Assembly (NCBI GenBank): GCA_017628845.1
Contig: JAGBYI010000190.1
Coordinates: 1-41,380 of the forward strand
Direction: 5' to 3'
Length of the DNA: 41,380 nt
From: Bacteroidaceae bacterium
Lineage (GTDB): Bacteria > Bacteroidota > Bacteroidia > Bacteroidales > Bacteroidaceae
Part shown: positions 14,766-23,830 of the stretch, in pieces
Numbering within the stretch: the stretch's first letter is position 1
Layout: each line of letters opens with the position of its first letter
Program-made: the position numbers and the translations under genes
Notes under the pieces: model-generated
What the model saw: only the letters and a program-made list of their open reading frames with translations
What the model was told of the DNA's origin: nothing
The model's database searches: none

Positions 14766-15935
14766 ATGTATAATAGACGTGTAGCCATAATCGGTGCTGG
14801 TGCGGCAGGATGTTTCGCCGCGCAGAGACTGTTTGATTTATCTCCTCATGTAAGGGTGGAGATATTTGAAGCCCAGGATCGTCCACTCAGGAAGCTGGCA
14901 GTGACCGGTGGCGGTCGTTGCAACCTTACCAATTCCTTTCAAACTGTTGCGGATTTACGCGAGGTCTATCCCCGTGGTCATCAACTGATGAAACGGCTGA
15001 TGTATTCTTGGAACCAATGGGACACAATGTCCTGGTTTGAGGAGCGTGGAGTCCGTCTTGTCATTCAGGAAGATGAATGTGTTTTTCCTCAAAGCCAGAA
15101 TGCCATGGAAATAGTTGGGGTACTCAGACGGGGCTTGAACATACGATGCGGATGTAGGGTTGGGTTGGAAGAACTTGATGGTTATGATGCCGTGATAGTT
15201 GCTACAGGTGGTTCGCGCAACTTTTCTTGGTTGGAACCGGTGGGGGTGGAAATAGAACCTCCGGTACCCTCGCTTTATCCCTTCAGGCTGGAGACGAGCG
15301 GGTTGGAACAACTGAGCGGAGCATTGGTTGAGGAGTGTGTAGCATCATTGGCTGGGACAAGTTACCGTGCGCACGGCACAGCCTTAATTACGCACAATGG
15401 TCTTTCCGGTCCATGCATATTGCGTCTGTCTTCTTATGCTGCCCGCTATTTGGCAGAGCATTCGTATACGGCTTCGTTAGTCATGAACTGGCTTGGTGAT
15501 GTCTGCGAAGAGGGGGCTAAGGACCTTTTGCAAGCTCTTGCTTCCAACAATGGACAGAAGTTGGTATGCAATACCCATCCCGATGCCATCACCTCCAGAC
15601 ATTGGGAGTTTTTGCTTTCCCGTGCCGGAGTTTCAAGCGATATGCGTTGGAATGCCATAGGACGGAAACAATACAACAAGTTGGTTAGCGTTCTTACGTC
15701 GGACTGCTATCAGATTATTGGCCGTGTGCCGCACAAGGAAGAGTTCGTTACTGCCGGCGGTGTCAGTCTGCGTAGTGTCAATCCCTCTACATTGGAATGC
15801 AGGCAACGTCCTGGATTGTACTTTGCAGGAGAGGTTCTTGATGTGGATGGAGTTACCGGCGGTTTCAACCTGCAGGCGGCATGGACTATGGGTGATGCTG
15901 TGGCCAGGGCAGTTGCATCACGCCTGGGTAAATGA
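14766..15935 (+). CDS. HI0933/YhiN (BaiN-like) family FAD-dependent oxidoreductase
   Basis: A 389-aa flavoprotein with an N-terminal dinucleotide-binding loop, VAIIGAGAAGCFAAQR. The family hallmark RKLAVTGGGRCNLTN follows, and the C-terminal FAGEVLDVDGVTGGFNLQ closes the FAD site. Relatives are annotated as NAD(P)/FAD-dependent oxidoreductases, including bile-acid-pathway BaiN of clostridia, but the physiological reaction of most members, and of this one, is unknown. It begins a plus-strand unit with the RNA methylase (20-nt gap) and HAD phosphatase. Its promoter abuts the start codon. Confidence 0.85.
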   Translation: MYNRRVAIIGAGAAGCFAAQRLFDLSPHVRVEIFEAQDRPLRKLAVTGGGRCNLTNSFQTVADLREVYPRGHQLMKRLMYSWNQWDTMSWFEERGVRLVIQEDECVFPQSQNAMEIVGVLRRGLNIRCGCRVGLEELDGYDAVIVATGGSRNFSWLEPVGVEIEPPVPSLYPFRLETSGLEQLSGALVEECVASLAGTSYRAHGTALITHNGLSGPCILRLSSYAARYLAEHSYTASLVMNWLGDVCEEGAKDLLQALASNNGQKLVCNTHPDAITSRHWEFLLSRAGVSSDMRWNAIGRKQYNKLVSVLTSDCYQIIGRVPHKEEFVTAGGVSLRSVNPSTLECRQRPGLYFAGEVLDVDGVTGGFNLQAAWTMGDAVARAVASRLGK

Positions 15936-15955
15936 ATTAGGAAAACAACCATATT

Positions 15956-16759
15956 ATGATAATAAGAATAACAGACATTAATGCCCCCGCAGTTCAGGTC
16001 TTCAGTCGTCTTACCGAGGCACAGTTGCGCAATCGGCTGGATCCTTCTCAAGGTATCTTCATAGCAGAAAGCCCCAAAGTTATAAGAGTAGCCTTGGATG
16101 CAGGTTTCGTTCCTTTGTCACTGCTTTGCGAGGAAAAGCACATACAGGGGGATGCTTGCGATATAGTAGAACGTATGCAGGAGTATGGGGCAGAGGTATA
16201 TACGGGCGATCGCGAACTGTTGTCGGTTCTTACAGGTTATACGCTTACTCGTGGTGTGCTATGCGCCATGCGCCGTCCTGCCGAAAGTCCCTTGAGGCAG
16301 ATTCTTTCAGATGCCAAACGTGTGGTGGTAATAGACGGTGTGGTGGATGCCACCAATGTGGGAGCGATATTCCGTAGTGCCGCGGCCTTGGGCATAGATG
16401 CCGTGCTTGTGACACGTTCCAGTTGCGATCCTTGGAACAGGCGATCCATACGTGTATCCATGGGTAGCGTTTTTCTGGTTCCCTGGACATGGTTGGATGA
16501 TTACAGGCAATTGAAAGAACTTGGCTTTGCCACCTGTGCCATGGCATTGGAGGAACGCAGCATAGGTATAGACGCACCCATACTGCAAGAACAGGAGCGC
16601 CTTGCCATTATTATGGGTACAGAGGGTGACGGACTTCCGCAAGAGACAATAGGCCAGACTGATTTTGTAGTTAAAATCCCTATGTCTCATGGTGTTGACT
16701 CGCTAAATGTGGCGGCTGCTGCCAGTGTTGCGTTCTGGGAACTCAGGAAAAGGTCATGA
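15956..16759 (+). CDS. TrmH/SpoU-family RNA 2'-O-methyltransferase
   Basis: A 267-aa SPOUT methylase. An N-terminal RNA-binding-like part (residues 1-100, with GIFIAESPKVI) precedes the catalytic domain, which shows the three SpoU motifs: VDATNVGAIFRSAAALG, IIMGTEGDGLP and IPMSHGVDSLNVAAAASV. By family it methylates ribose 2'-OH in rRNA or tRNA using SAM; the target nucleotide cannot be assigned. Its TGA overlaps the ATG of the next gene by four bases. Confidence 0.88.
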   Translation: MIIRITDINAPAVQVFSRLTEAQLRNRLDPSQGIFIAESPKVIRVALDAGFVPLSLLCEEKHIQGDACDIVERMQEYGAEVYTGDRELLSVLTGYTLTRGVLCAMRRPAESPLRQILSDAKRVVVIDGVVDATNVGAIFRSAAALGIDAVLVTRSSCDPWNRRSIRVSMGSVFLVPWTWLDDYRQLKELGFATCAMALEERSIGIDAPILQEQERLAIIMGTEGDGLPQETIGQTDFVVKIPMSHGVDSLNVAAAASVAFWELRKRS

Positions 16760-17559
16760 AAGAAAGGTCTGGATTGCTTGCACTTGATATAGACGGCACG
16801 CTCACGCGTCCGGACGGAACAGTTTCCGAGCGCACCATAAGGGTCGTCAGGAAACTGCAGCAGGAGGGCATGTGCCTTTGCATAGCATCCGGTCGTCCTC
16901 CTTTTGGCATACGTCCTATGGCCGCACTTCTGGGCATGGATGAATTTGGTGGCTATATTATAGGATATAATGGAGGCAGTCTGGTAGACTATTCCACAGG
17001 AACGGTCCTTTACACATCAGTTCTGCCGGATGAGGCTGTACCTGTTGTGGCTGAGTGTGGTCGCAGGCCTGGACATACGATGCTGACGTATTTGAACGAT
17101 GAAATATGCACGGAGGATGCTTCCAATCCTTATGTGTGGATATCTCACATGCGAAACGGAATGCCTATTCGTGAAGTGGACAATTTCCTTGCCCTTCCCA
17201 GACCCTTGCCAAAATGTATCCTGACTGGAGCCCCTGACAGTATGCCTGCCCTACAGCGTGAAGTGGCTGCCCGTCTTTATGGGGTGGCCGATGCTTATCT
17301 GAGCGAGGCGTACTTTCTGGAGGTGGTGAACCGAGGCACAGACAAGGCAGATGCTTTGATGCGCCTTCTTGAACATTTGGGTATTGGACATGAATTGCTG
17401 GTGGCTGTAGGCGATGGTCATAATGACATTGGCATGATACGCCTTGCCTCGTTAGGTATAGCCATGGGCAACGCTCATCCCGATGTCCGTAGAATGGCGG
17501 ATATGGTTGCCCCTACGGCGGCAGAAGATGGGTTGGCGCAGGTATTGGAGACTCTGTAG
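16756..17559 (+). CDS. Cof-type HAD-superfamily hydrolase (HAD-IIB)
   Basis: A 267-aa phosphatase of the Cof/YbiV group. The nucleophile motif is LLALDIDGTLT with D10 and D12. Motif II lies in CIASGRPP, a lysine follows in GTDKADAL, and the acid motif is GDGHNDIGM. A C2B cap sits between about residues 85 and 185. Members dephosphorylate sugar phosphates, FMN or similar small molecules; the substrate here is not evident. Translation is probably coupled to the upstream RNA methylase. No strong terminator follows. Confidence 0.88.
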   Translation: MKERSGLLALDIDGTLTRPDGTVSERTIRVVRKLQQEGMCLCIASGRPPFGIRPMAALLGMDEFGGYIIGYNGGSLVDYSTGTVLYTSVLPDEAVPVVAECGRRPGHTMLTYLNDEICTEDASNPYVWISHMRNGMPIREVDNFLALPRPLPKCILTGAPDSMPALQREVAARLYGVADAYLSEAYFLEVVNRGTDKADALMRLLEHLGIGHELLVAVGDGHNDIGMIRLASLGIAMGNAHPDVRRMADMVAPTAAEDGLAQVLETL

Positions 17560-17803
17560 CTGATTTCTTCCCCCCCTGTGGACTTGAGTTAAGTATACAG
17601 GAGCATTCCGCAAACGATGCGGGACTGTTCGGCGAGTGTTAACTGGTTGTTTTTCCGATCTTGCTGATGGCGCATGTTCGTCTGCCATTTCTTTTTTGTT
17701 ATAAAACTGTGTTTCTTGTCAGACATGTTTAGAGCATTGTCACAGTTTACCAATATTTTTTAACACGCTTTATATGTTGTGTAGGACTTTTTAAACATTC
17801 TGT
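17560..17803. other. Gene-free spacer before the Bat operon
   Basis: Together with the promoter that follows, this forms a 308-nt gene-free stretch. It contains a weak hairpin, CCGCA 17608-17612 with TGCGG 17618-17622, too short to call a terminator with confidence. A CCCCCC run and AT-rich sequence follow. I see no gene or RNA here. Confidence 0.4.
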
Positions 17804-17835
17804 TTTGTCTATATGCTATATTCTTGCTACCTTTG
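17804..17835 (+). promoter_or_regulatory. Promoter of the moxR-bat operon
   Basis: TTTG at 17804-17807, a 20-bp spacer and TACCTTTG at 17828-17835 match the Bacteroidetes consensus exactly. The ATG at 17868 follows with a leader of about 27 nt. No further strong promoter was seen within the operon. Confidence 0.8.
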
Positions 17836-17867
17836 CAGTCAAAACACTAAAAGAACAATATATAGAG

Positions 17868-18860
17868 ATGGATTCGTTTGATATTCGTGCTCTAAATGAG
17901 CAGATTGAGCGTCAAAGCGCGTTTGTTACTAATCTCCAGACAGGAATGGCACAGGTCATAGTGGGACAGAAACATTTGGTGGAGTCCTTGCTGATAGGCC
18001 TGCTCAGTGATGGTCATGTGCTGCTGGAGGGTGTTCCTGGTCTGGCAAAGACTCAGGCCATAAAGACTCTGGCTGCCCTTGTTGATGCGCAGTTCAGCCG
18101 CATACAGTTTACACCCGACCTTTTGCCGGCGGACGTTATCGGTACAATGATATATTCTCAAAAGGAAGAGTCGTTCCAGGTGGAGAAAGGTCCCGTGTTT
18201 GCCAATTTTGTTTTGGCAGATGAAATCAACCGTGCTCCGGCCAAGGTGCAGAGTGCTTTGCTGGAGGCCATGCAGGAACGTCAGGTGACCATTGGTAAGG
18301 AAACTTTCCAGTTGCCAAAGCCCTTCCTTGTTCTTGCTACCCAGAATCCTATTGAGCAGGAAGGAACATATCCCTTGCCTGAGGCACAGGTGGACCGTTT
18401 CATGCTGAAGGTAATCATAGACTACCCCAAGTTGGAAGAGGAGAAACTTATTGTCCGCCAGAACATCAAGGGCGAGGCTCCTGCCATTTCTCCGCTGATG
18501 AGCACTAAGGAAATCATGGAGGCGCGTGCTGTAGTGCGTCAGGTTTATCTTGATGAAAAGATAGAACAGTATATTGCCGATATAGTTTTTGCCACACGTT
18601 ATCCCGAAAAGTACAACCTCAAGGACATCAAGGACTACATAGAATTTGGTGCCAGTCCTCGTGCCAGCATCAATCTGGCCTTGGCGGCAAGAGCATACGC
18701 ATTCATCAAGCGTCGTGGCTATGTAATACCAGAGGACGTCCGTGCAGTGGCACACGATGTGTTGCGTCATCGTATCGGGCTGTCTTATGAGGCCGAGGCC
18801 AACAACATCACTTCCGAGGAAATTGTCAGCAAGATAATAAATAAGGTAGAGGTGCCCTAA
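17868..18860 (+). CDS. MoxR-family AAA+ ATPase
   Basis: A 330-aa AAA+ protein. The Walker A loop is GVPGLAKTQAIKTL, Walker B is VLADEINRAPAKVQSALLEAMQE, sensor 1 lies in LATQNPIEQEGTYPLPEAQVDRF, and the lid domain follows (GASPRASINLALAARAYAF). MoxR ATPases act with von Willebrand A-domain proteins as chaperone-like pairs that mature or insert metal into enzymes or respond to stress. The start at 17868 is chosen because an upstream in-frame ATG at 17805 overlaps the promoter. It heads the operon with DUF58 and the bat genes. Confidence 0.93.
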   Translation: MDSFDIRALNEQIERQSAFVTNLQTGMAQVIVGQKHLVESLLIGLLSDGHVLLEGVPGLAKTQAIKTLAALVDAQFSRIQFTPDLLPADVIGTMIYSQKEESFQVEKGPVFANFVLADEINRAPAKVQSALLEAMQERQVTIGKETFQLPKPFLVLATQNPIEQEGTYPLPEAQVDRFMLKVIIDYPKLEEEKLIVRQNIKGEAPAISPLMSTKEIMEARAVVRQVYLDEKIEQYIADIVFATRYPEKYNLKDIKDYIEFGASPRASINLALAARAYAFIKRRGYVIPEDVRAVAHDVLRHRIGLSYEAEANNITSEEIVSKIINKVEVP

Positions 18861-18894
18861 TCCGATGTCTGAAACATCGTGCAGGTAAACAAGC

Positions 18895-19764
18895 ATGGAA
18901 ACAAGTGAATTGCTAAAGCGCGTCAGGCAGATAGAAATCAAGACAAAGGGTTTGTCCAACAATATCTTTGCCGGAGAGTATCATTCTGCTTTTAAAGGAA
19001 GGGGTATGGCCTTTGCCGAGGTGCGCGAGTACCAGTACGGAGATGATATCCGCGATATAGAATGGAACGTTACGGCCAGATTCAACAAACCATTTGTCAA
19101 GGTTTTTGAGGAAGAGCGCGAACTGACGGTTATGCTTTGTGTGGACGTGAGTGGAAGTCTTGAATTTGGAACTAATGTGCAGACAAAGCGCAGGATGCAG
19201 ACCGAGATAGCAGCCACATTGGCCTTTTCCGCTATTCAGAACAACGATAAGATAGGTGTGATATTCTTCTCAGACCGTATAGAGAAATTCATTCCGCCTA
19301 AGAAAGGCCGTAAGCACATACTTTACATTATACGCGAACTGCTGGAGTTTAAACCGGAAAGCAACCGCACTGACGTTGGTTGTGCAGTGGAGTATCTCAC
19401 TTCCGTCATCAAGCGTCGCTGTACCGCTTTCTTGTTGAGCGACTTCATTGACGGAAAGGATTTTCGTCAACCGCTGACCATAGCCAACCGTAAGCACGAT
19501 GTGGTGGCGGTTCAGGTCTATGACCGTCGTACTGCCGAATTACCCGATGTGGGACTGATGCAGATACGGGATGCGGAGACGGGTGAAGAGATACTTGTGG
19601 ACACCAGCAGCAAAAAGGTTCGCAACCAGCATGCAGCATGGTGGAGAGGACTGCAGAACCAGTTGCGCGACACCTTTACCAGAAGTGGTGTGGACAATGT
19701 CAGTGTACGGACAGACCAGGACTATGTCACCGCGCTGATGGGTTTGTTCAGGCAGAGGGTGTGA
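18895..19764 (+). CDS. DUF58 domain protein (vWA-like)
   Basis: A 289-aa soluble protein. The DUF58 signature appears as FKGRGMAFAEVREYQYGDDIRDIEWNVTAR (about residues 36-65 in pieces), followed by a vWA-like fold with VDVSGSLEFG, a near-MIDAS DxSxS motif. DUF58 genes almost always accompany moxR in bacteria, and the protein is thought to be a partner of the ATPase. Unlike many DUF58 proteins, it has no N-terminal membrane segment, so it should be cytoplasmic. It lies 34 nt after moxR. Confidence 0.9.
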   Translation: METSELLKRVRQIEIKTKGLSNNIFAGEYHSAFKGRGMAFAEVREYQYGDDIRDIEWNVTARFNKPFVKVFEEERELTVMLCVDVSGSLEFGTNVQTKRRMQTEIAATLAFSAIQNNDKIGVIFFSDRIEKFIPPKKGRKHILYIIRELLEFKPESNRTDVGCAVEYLTSVIKRRCTAFLLSDFIDGKDFRQPLTIANRKHDVVAVQVYDRRTAELPDVGLMQIRDAETGEEILVDTSSKKVRNQHAAWWRGLQNQLRDTFTRSGVDNVSVRTDQDYVTALMGLFRQRV

Positions 19765-19805
19765 CACCGCTGGGGATTTGTTAATGCAGTAAATAGTACT
19801 CGGAA

Positions 19806-20927
19806 ATGTATTTTAATACACGTAATATAAACTATAGTAGGGTGAATGTGTGCGGCAGAGTGATTGTTTTACTTGCAGTCGCTTTGTTTGCTGTTTCATC
19901 GTTGTATGCCCAGGTTGCTGTCACTGCTCGTTTGGATAGTGTGCAATTTTATGTTGGACAGCAGGATGGTTTGGAACTGGAGGTTTCAATCCCTGCCGGA
20001 AAGGCTTTGACGTTGCCGGTCCTGAAGAAGGGTATGGAGATAATCCCCAACATAGAGATAGTGGACGTAGAGGCTCCTGATACGGTGTGGATAAATGATG
20101 GCAAGCAGTTGCAGGTAAAGCAACGCTATGTCATCACGGCATGGGATTCTGCATTCTATTACCTTCCTCCCATGCAGGTAATGGTAGACTCCGTTATTTA
20201 TGAAAGCAAGTCTCTGGCTTTTAAGGTGTATACTCTGGATGTGGATACCCTCCATGCGGATGTGTTCTTTCCTCCACGTGGTATTCAGAAGCTGCCGTTC
20301 AATTGGTCCGACTTGAAGCGGATTGCCTACAGCATACTGGGATTGGTCCCTCTTGTGGTTTTGATAGTTGTAATGACCATACTGATACGTAAGGGTAAAC
20401 CTATCTTCCGTATTATACGACGCAAGAAGAAGATACCTGCTCATCAGGTGGCCATCAATGAGATAGAGCGCATCAAGGAGCAGCGTACCTGGGCACAGGA
20501 GGATAGCAAGGAATACTATACGTTGCTCACCGATGCACTTAGAACTTACATCCAGGAGCGTTATGGTTTTTCGGCAATGGAGATGACCAGTTCAGAAATC
20601 ATAGAACGTCTTGTTCAGGATGGTGACCAAAAGAGCCTTGAGGAGTTGCGTGAAATATTCCGCACCGCCGACCTTGTTAAGTTTGCCAAATGGAGTACAC
20701 GCATAAACGAGAATGATGCCAACCTTGTGGCAGCATTGCAGTATGTGAACGAAACCAAGGTGGAAGAGGACCCGAATGTCCGTCCCGAACCAGAGATTGT
20801 TAAGGAAACAGACAAACAGCGTCAGTTGCAGGTAGGTATAATGCGTGCGGTAATTGTGATTTCGGTCATTGCAATTGCCTTCATCCTTGGTTCTGTGGCT
20901 TGGCGTCTGTATGATATGTTTGCCTGA
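19806..20927 (+). CDS. BatD-like/DUF4381-type membrane protein of the Bat operon
   Basis: A 373-aa protein with a signal peptide (VIVLLAVALFAVSSLYAQ) and a periplasmic beta-rich domain resembling the N-terminal part of BatD (VTARLDSVQFYVGQQDGLELEV). A transmembrane helix at about 178-197 precedes a basic KRRKKK-like stop and a cytoplasmic helical domain with YYTLLTDALRTYIQERYGF. A final helix lies near the C-terminus. It occupies the usual place between DUF58 and batA in Bacteroidetes. The start is uncertain: the ATG at 19806 leaves a long pre-signal tail, and a GTG at 19842 is an alternative. It probably links envelope and cytoplasmic parts of the complex; no catalytic motif is seen. Confidence 0.75.
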   Translation: MYFNTRNINYSRVNVCGRVIVLLAVALFAVSSLYAQVAVTARLDSVQFYVGQQDGLELEVSIPAGKALTLPVLKKGMEIIPNIEIVDVEAPDTVWINDGKQLQVKQRYVITAWDSAFYYLPPMQVMVDSVIYESKSLAFKVYTLDVDTLHADVFFPPRGIQKLPFNWSDLKRIAYSILGLVPLVVLIVVMTILIRKGKPIFRIIRRKKKIPAHQVAINEIERIKEQRTWAQEDSKEYYTLLTDALRTYIQERYGFSAMEMTSSEIIERLVQDGDQKSLEELREIFRTADLVKFAKWSTRINENDANLVAALQYVNETKVEEDPNVRPEPEIVKETDKQRQLQVGIMRAVIVISVIAIAFILGSVAWRLYDMFA

Positions 20928-20979
20928 GTGCACATATTACCCATAGAGGTTATGTTATTAGAAGAGAATTGATTGTATT

Positions 20980-21978
20980 ATGGAATTCTATAATCCGTTT
21001 TATTTCCTGTTGTTGCTTCTTATCATACCTTATGTAATTTGGTATGTTATGAACCATAGGAAGTCGACTCCATCTCTTAAGGTCAGTACCTTGGCAGGCT
21101 TTGTGCATTATCGACGCACATGGAGGACATGGCTTACTCATGTTCCGTTCCTGTTGACAATAGTCGGGTTCACGGCAATGGTATGTGCTCTTGCCCGTCC
21201 GCAGACTGCCAATTCTTGGAGCAATACCAGTGTGGAGGGTATAGATATAATGTTATGTATGGACGTATCTACGAGTATGTTGGCCGAGGACCTGAAACCC
21301 AATCGTGTCCAGGCAGCACGCGACGTAGCGATGGAGTTCATCAATGGGCGCCAGAACGACAACATCGGTCTGACAGTCTTTGCAGGAGAAGCTTACACAC
21401 AGTGTCCGATGACCATGGACCATGCGGCTCTGCTGAACCTGCTTAGCGGAATGGATTGCAATATGGCCATGCGAGGTATGCTGGAGGATGGTACTGCTAT
21501 AGGTATGGGTATAGCCAATGCTGTATCAAGGTTGAAGGATTCAAAAGCTAAGAGCAAGGTGGTCATCCTTCTTACGGACGGTACTAACAACCGTGGAGAC
21601 ATATCTCCCGGTATGGCGGCGGATATTGCCAAGAGTTTTGGCATCCGTGTATATACAGTAGCTGTAGGTACAAATGGAACAGCCCCTTACCCGATGATGG
21701 TAGGAGGTCGTAAGGAATACGTCAATGTTCCGGTTGAAATAGACACCAAGACTCTCTCCATGATTGCCGAGAAGACTGATGCAAAGACCTACAGGGCCAC
21801 GAATACGGACAAACTGTTCCAGGTGTATGAGGAGATTGACAAACTGGAACGTACGAAGATGAATGTCAGGAAGTTCTCCAAACGTTACGAGGCATACCAG
21901 ACCTTTGCTATGGTTTCGTTACTTGCCTTTGCTGTGGCTCTTCTTTTGAAGGCAACGATCTTGAAGAGGATTCCTTAA
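20980..21978 (+). CDS. batA: von Willebrand A-domain membrane protein BatA
   Basis: A 332-aa protein with two N-terminal hydrophobic helices (aerotolerance-regulator N-domain, FYNPFYFLLLLLIIPYVIWY, then a second near residue 55-72). A vWA domain follows with the MIDAS motif DVSTSM at 95-100 and TDGTNNRGD in the later part, and a C-terminal helix ends the protein. Bat proteins were named for Bacteroides aerotolerance; how they act is not settled. The vWA domain probably faces the periplasm and interacts with BatB or MoxR. Confidence 0.9.
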   Translation: MEFYNPFYFLLLLLIIPYVIWYVMNHRKSTPSLKVSTLAGFVHYRRTWRTWLTHVPFLLTIVGFTAMVCALARPQTANSWSNTSVEGIDIMLCMDVSTSMLAEDLKPNRVQAARDVAMEFINGRQNDNIGLTVFAGEAYTQCPMTMDHAALLNLLSGMDCNMAMRGMLEDGTAIGMGIANAVSRLKDSKAKSKVVILLTDGTNNRGDISPGMAADIAKSFGIRVYTVAVGTNGTAPYPMMVGGRKEYVNVPVEIDTKTLSMIAEKTDAKTYRATNTDKLFQVYEEIDKLERTKMNVRKFSKRYEAYQTFAMVSLLAFAVALLLKATILKRIP

Positions 21979-21991
21979 AAAAGAAAGTTTT

Positions 21992-23020
21992 ATGTTTAGA
22001 TTTGAAAATCCGGAATATCTGTATTTGTTGCTGCTTCTGCCGGTTTTTGCCGTAGCGCATTATATGTGGGCATATCGCAAAAGACGCAATTTGAGGCGTT
22101 ATGGCGATCCGCTCCTTCTGAAGTTGCTCATGAAAGATGTTTCCAGTTTGAGGACGGAGGTCAAGTTTTGGCTTTTGCAGTTGTCTCTGTTTTTTCTCGT
22201 CATAGCTCTGGCACGTCCGCAGTATGGAACCAGGGTGGACACCCGTAAGCGTAGCGGAATAGAGGCGATTATTGCCATGGATGTCAGCAACAGTATGCTT
22301 GCCGAAGATGTACGCCCCAATCGTTTGGAGAAGGCCAAGATGATGGTTTCCAATCTTGTTGATAATATGACGGACGACAAGATAGGCTTGGTTGTCTATG
22401 CTGGTCAGGCCTATGTTCAGTTGCCCATCACCAGTGATTATGTGTCTGCCAAGATGTTCCTCGAGACCATATCCCCCTCTATGATAGAGATGCAAGGAAC
22501 GGATATCGCTGCGGCAATATCTTTGGCTTCAAATAGTTTTACATCGCAGGATGGAGTTTCACGTGCTATATTCGTGATTACCGACGGCGAGGATAATGAG
22601 GGTGGTGCCGTGGAGGCCGCAAAAGCTGCGGCACAGAAAGGCATACATGTGTATATGCTTGGTGTCGGCAGTCCAGCTGGTGCTCCGATACCAATACCCG
22701 GCACTGGTCAGTATATTATAGACAACGAGGGAAATACCGTGGTCAGTCGCTTGAACGAGGACATGTGTCGTGAAATCGCCGGTGCAGGCAACGGCAATTA
22801 CATCTACGTGGACAACAGCAGTTCAGCACAGAAGAAACTGGACAAGTATGTTGAGAACCTTGGCAGGGTTGAAATGGAATCTTCCATATTCTCGGAATAT
22901 GACGAACAGTTCCAGAGTTTCCTTCTCTTGTCGTTGCTGTTCCTTCTTCTGGATGTTTTGGTTTTGGAACGCAAGAACCACATTCTTCAGAGATTCTCAT
23001 TCTTCACTAAGAAAAAGTGA
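21992..23020 (+). CDS. batB: von Willebrand A-domain membrane protein BatB
   Basis: A 342-aa paralogue of BatA, starting 13 nt after it, with the same plan. There is an N-terminal helix (YLYLLLLLPVFAVAHYMW), a second helix ending in ALARPQYG, and a vWA domain with an intact MIDAS, DVSNSM at 97-102, plus TDGEDNEGG. A C-terminal helix precedes a basic tail. The adjacent paralogous pair suggests gene duplication and a heteromeric complex. Confidence 0.9.
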   Translation: MFRFENPEYLYLLLLLPVFAVAHYMWAYRKRRNLRRYGDPLLLKLLMKDVSSLRTEVKFWLLQLSLFFLVIALARPQYGTRVDTRKRSGIEAIIAMDVSNSMLAEDVRPNRLEKAKMMVSNLVDNMTDDKIGLVVYAGQAYVQLPITSDYVSAKMFLETISPSMIEMQGTDIAAAISLASNSFTSQDGVSRAIFVITDGEDNEGGAVEAAKAAAQKGIHVYMLGVGSPAGAPIPIPGTGQYIIDNEGNTVVSRLNEDMCREIAGAGNGNYIYVDNSSSAQKKLDKYVENLGRVEMESSIFSEYDEQFQSFLLLSLLFLLLDVLVLERKNHILQRFSFFTKKK

Positions 23021-23038
23021 TACCATAGAAATGACATT

Positions 23039-23758
23039 ATGAAAAGAATACTGATATTCCTGTTTGTTATTGGTGCATCCATCGCTCCTGTTTATGCACA
23101 GAATATGCGCGATTATGTACGTCGTGGCAACAGACTTATGCTGGATACACTTGGAGGTAGCGATTATTCTGAGAAGGCCATAGTGCAGTACAAGAAAGCT
23201 TTGGATATGGATTCCACTTTCAGCATCAGCCGTTATAACTTGGGTAATGCCCTTATAAGGCAGAGTAAACCTCAGGAGGCCATGACAGAGTATTTGGCAG
23301 CTGCCAAGTACGAGACAGACAAGAACCGTCTTTCCGACATTTATCACAATATGGGGGTCCTCTTGCAGTCATCAAAGAAATATGCCGAAGCAGTGGAGTG
23401 CTACAAGGAGTCGCTTAGAAACAATCCTTCTAACGACGAAACCCGTTATAATTATGTTCTGGCCAAATGGCATCTGAAGAACCAGCAGAACGAGAACCAG
23501 GACAATAAGGATCAGCAGCAGGATCAACAGGACAAGGAGAAAAAAGAACAACAGCAGAAGCAGGAGAAGGAACAGGAAAAAGAAAAGCAGCAACAGCAAC
23601 AATCGCAGCAACAAGAAGAACAGGCAAAACCGGATATGTCCAAGGAGAATGCCGAACGTCTCCTTCAGGCTGCTATGAGGAATGAAAAGGAAACACAGGA
23701 GAAGATACAGCGTCAGCAGCAGGATGTACCACGCCGTCGTTTGCAGAAGCAGTGGTAG
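23039..23758 (+). CDS. batC: Periplasmic TPR protein BatC
   Basis: A 239-aa exported protein (signal MKRILIFLFVIGASIAPVYA) with TPR repeats over about residues 25-145, for example ISRYNLGNALIRQSKPQEAM and IYHNMGVLLQSSKKYAEAVE. A long Gln/Glu/Lys-rich low-complexity segment follows (about 146-195), then a charged helical tail. TPRs usually mediate protein contacts, here probably with the vWA proteins. The low-complexity stretch may vary in length between strains. Confidence 0.88.
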   Translation: MKRILIFLFVIGASIAPVYAQNMRDYVRRGNRLMLDTLGGSDYSEKAIVQYKKALDMDSTFSISRYNLGNALIRQSKPQEAMTEYLAAAKYETDKNRLSDIYHNMGVLLQSSKKYAEAVECYKESLRNNPSNDETRYNYVLAKWHLKNQQNENQDNKDQQQDQQDKEKKEQQQKQEKEQEKEKQQQQQSQQQEEQAKPDMSKENAERLLQAAMRNEKETQEKIQRQQQDVPRRRLQKQW

Positions 23759-23830
23759 TCCTCTGCATGACAAAGCGCAGTTTGTGTGATACCTTATATA
23801 TATAATTAGATAGAAAAACAGAGAACAGTC

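Noticed and set aside
17892-18962. 356-codon minus-strand frame antisense to moxR
   Set aside because: It is fully antisense to a conserved AAA+ gene and shows no domain.
23372-23773. Leucine-rich minus-strand frame resembling a membrane protein
   Set aside because: It is the antisense of the Gln/Lys/Glu codons in batC, which automatically reads as Leu and Phe.
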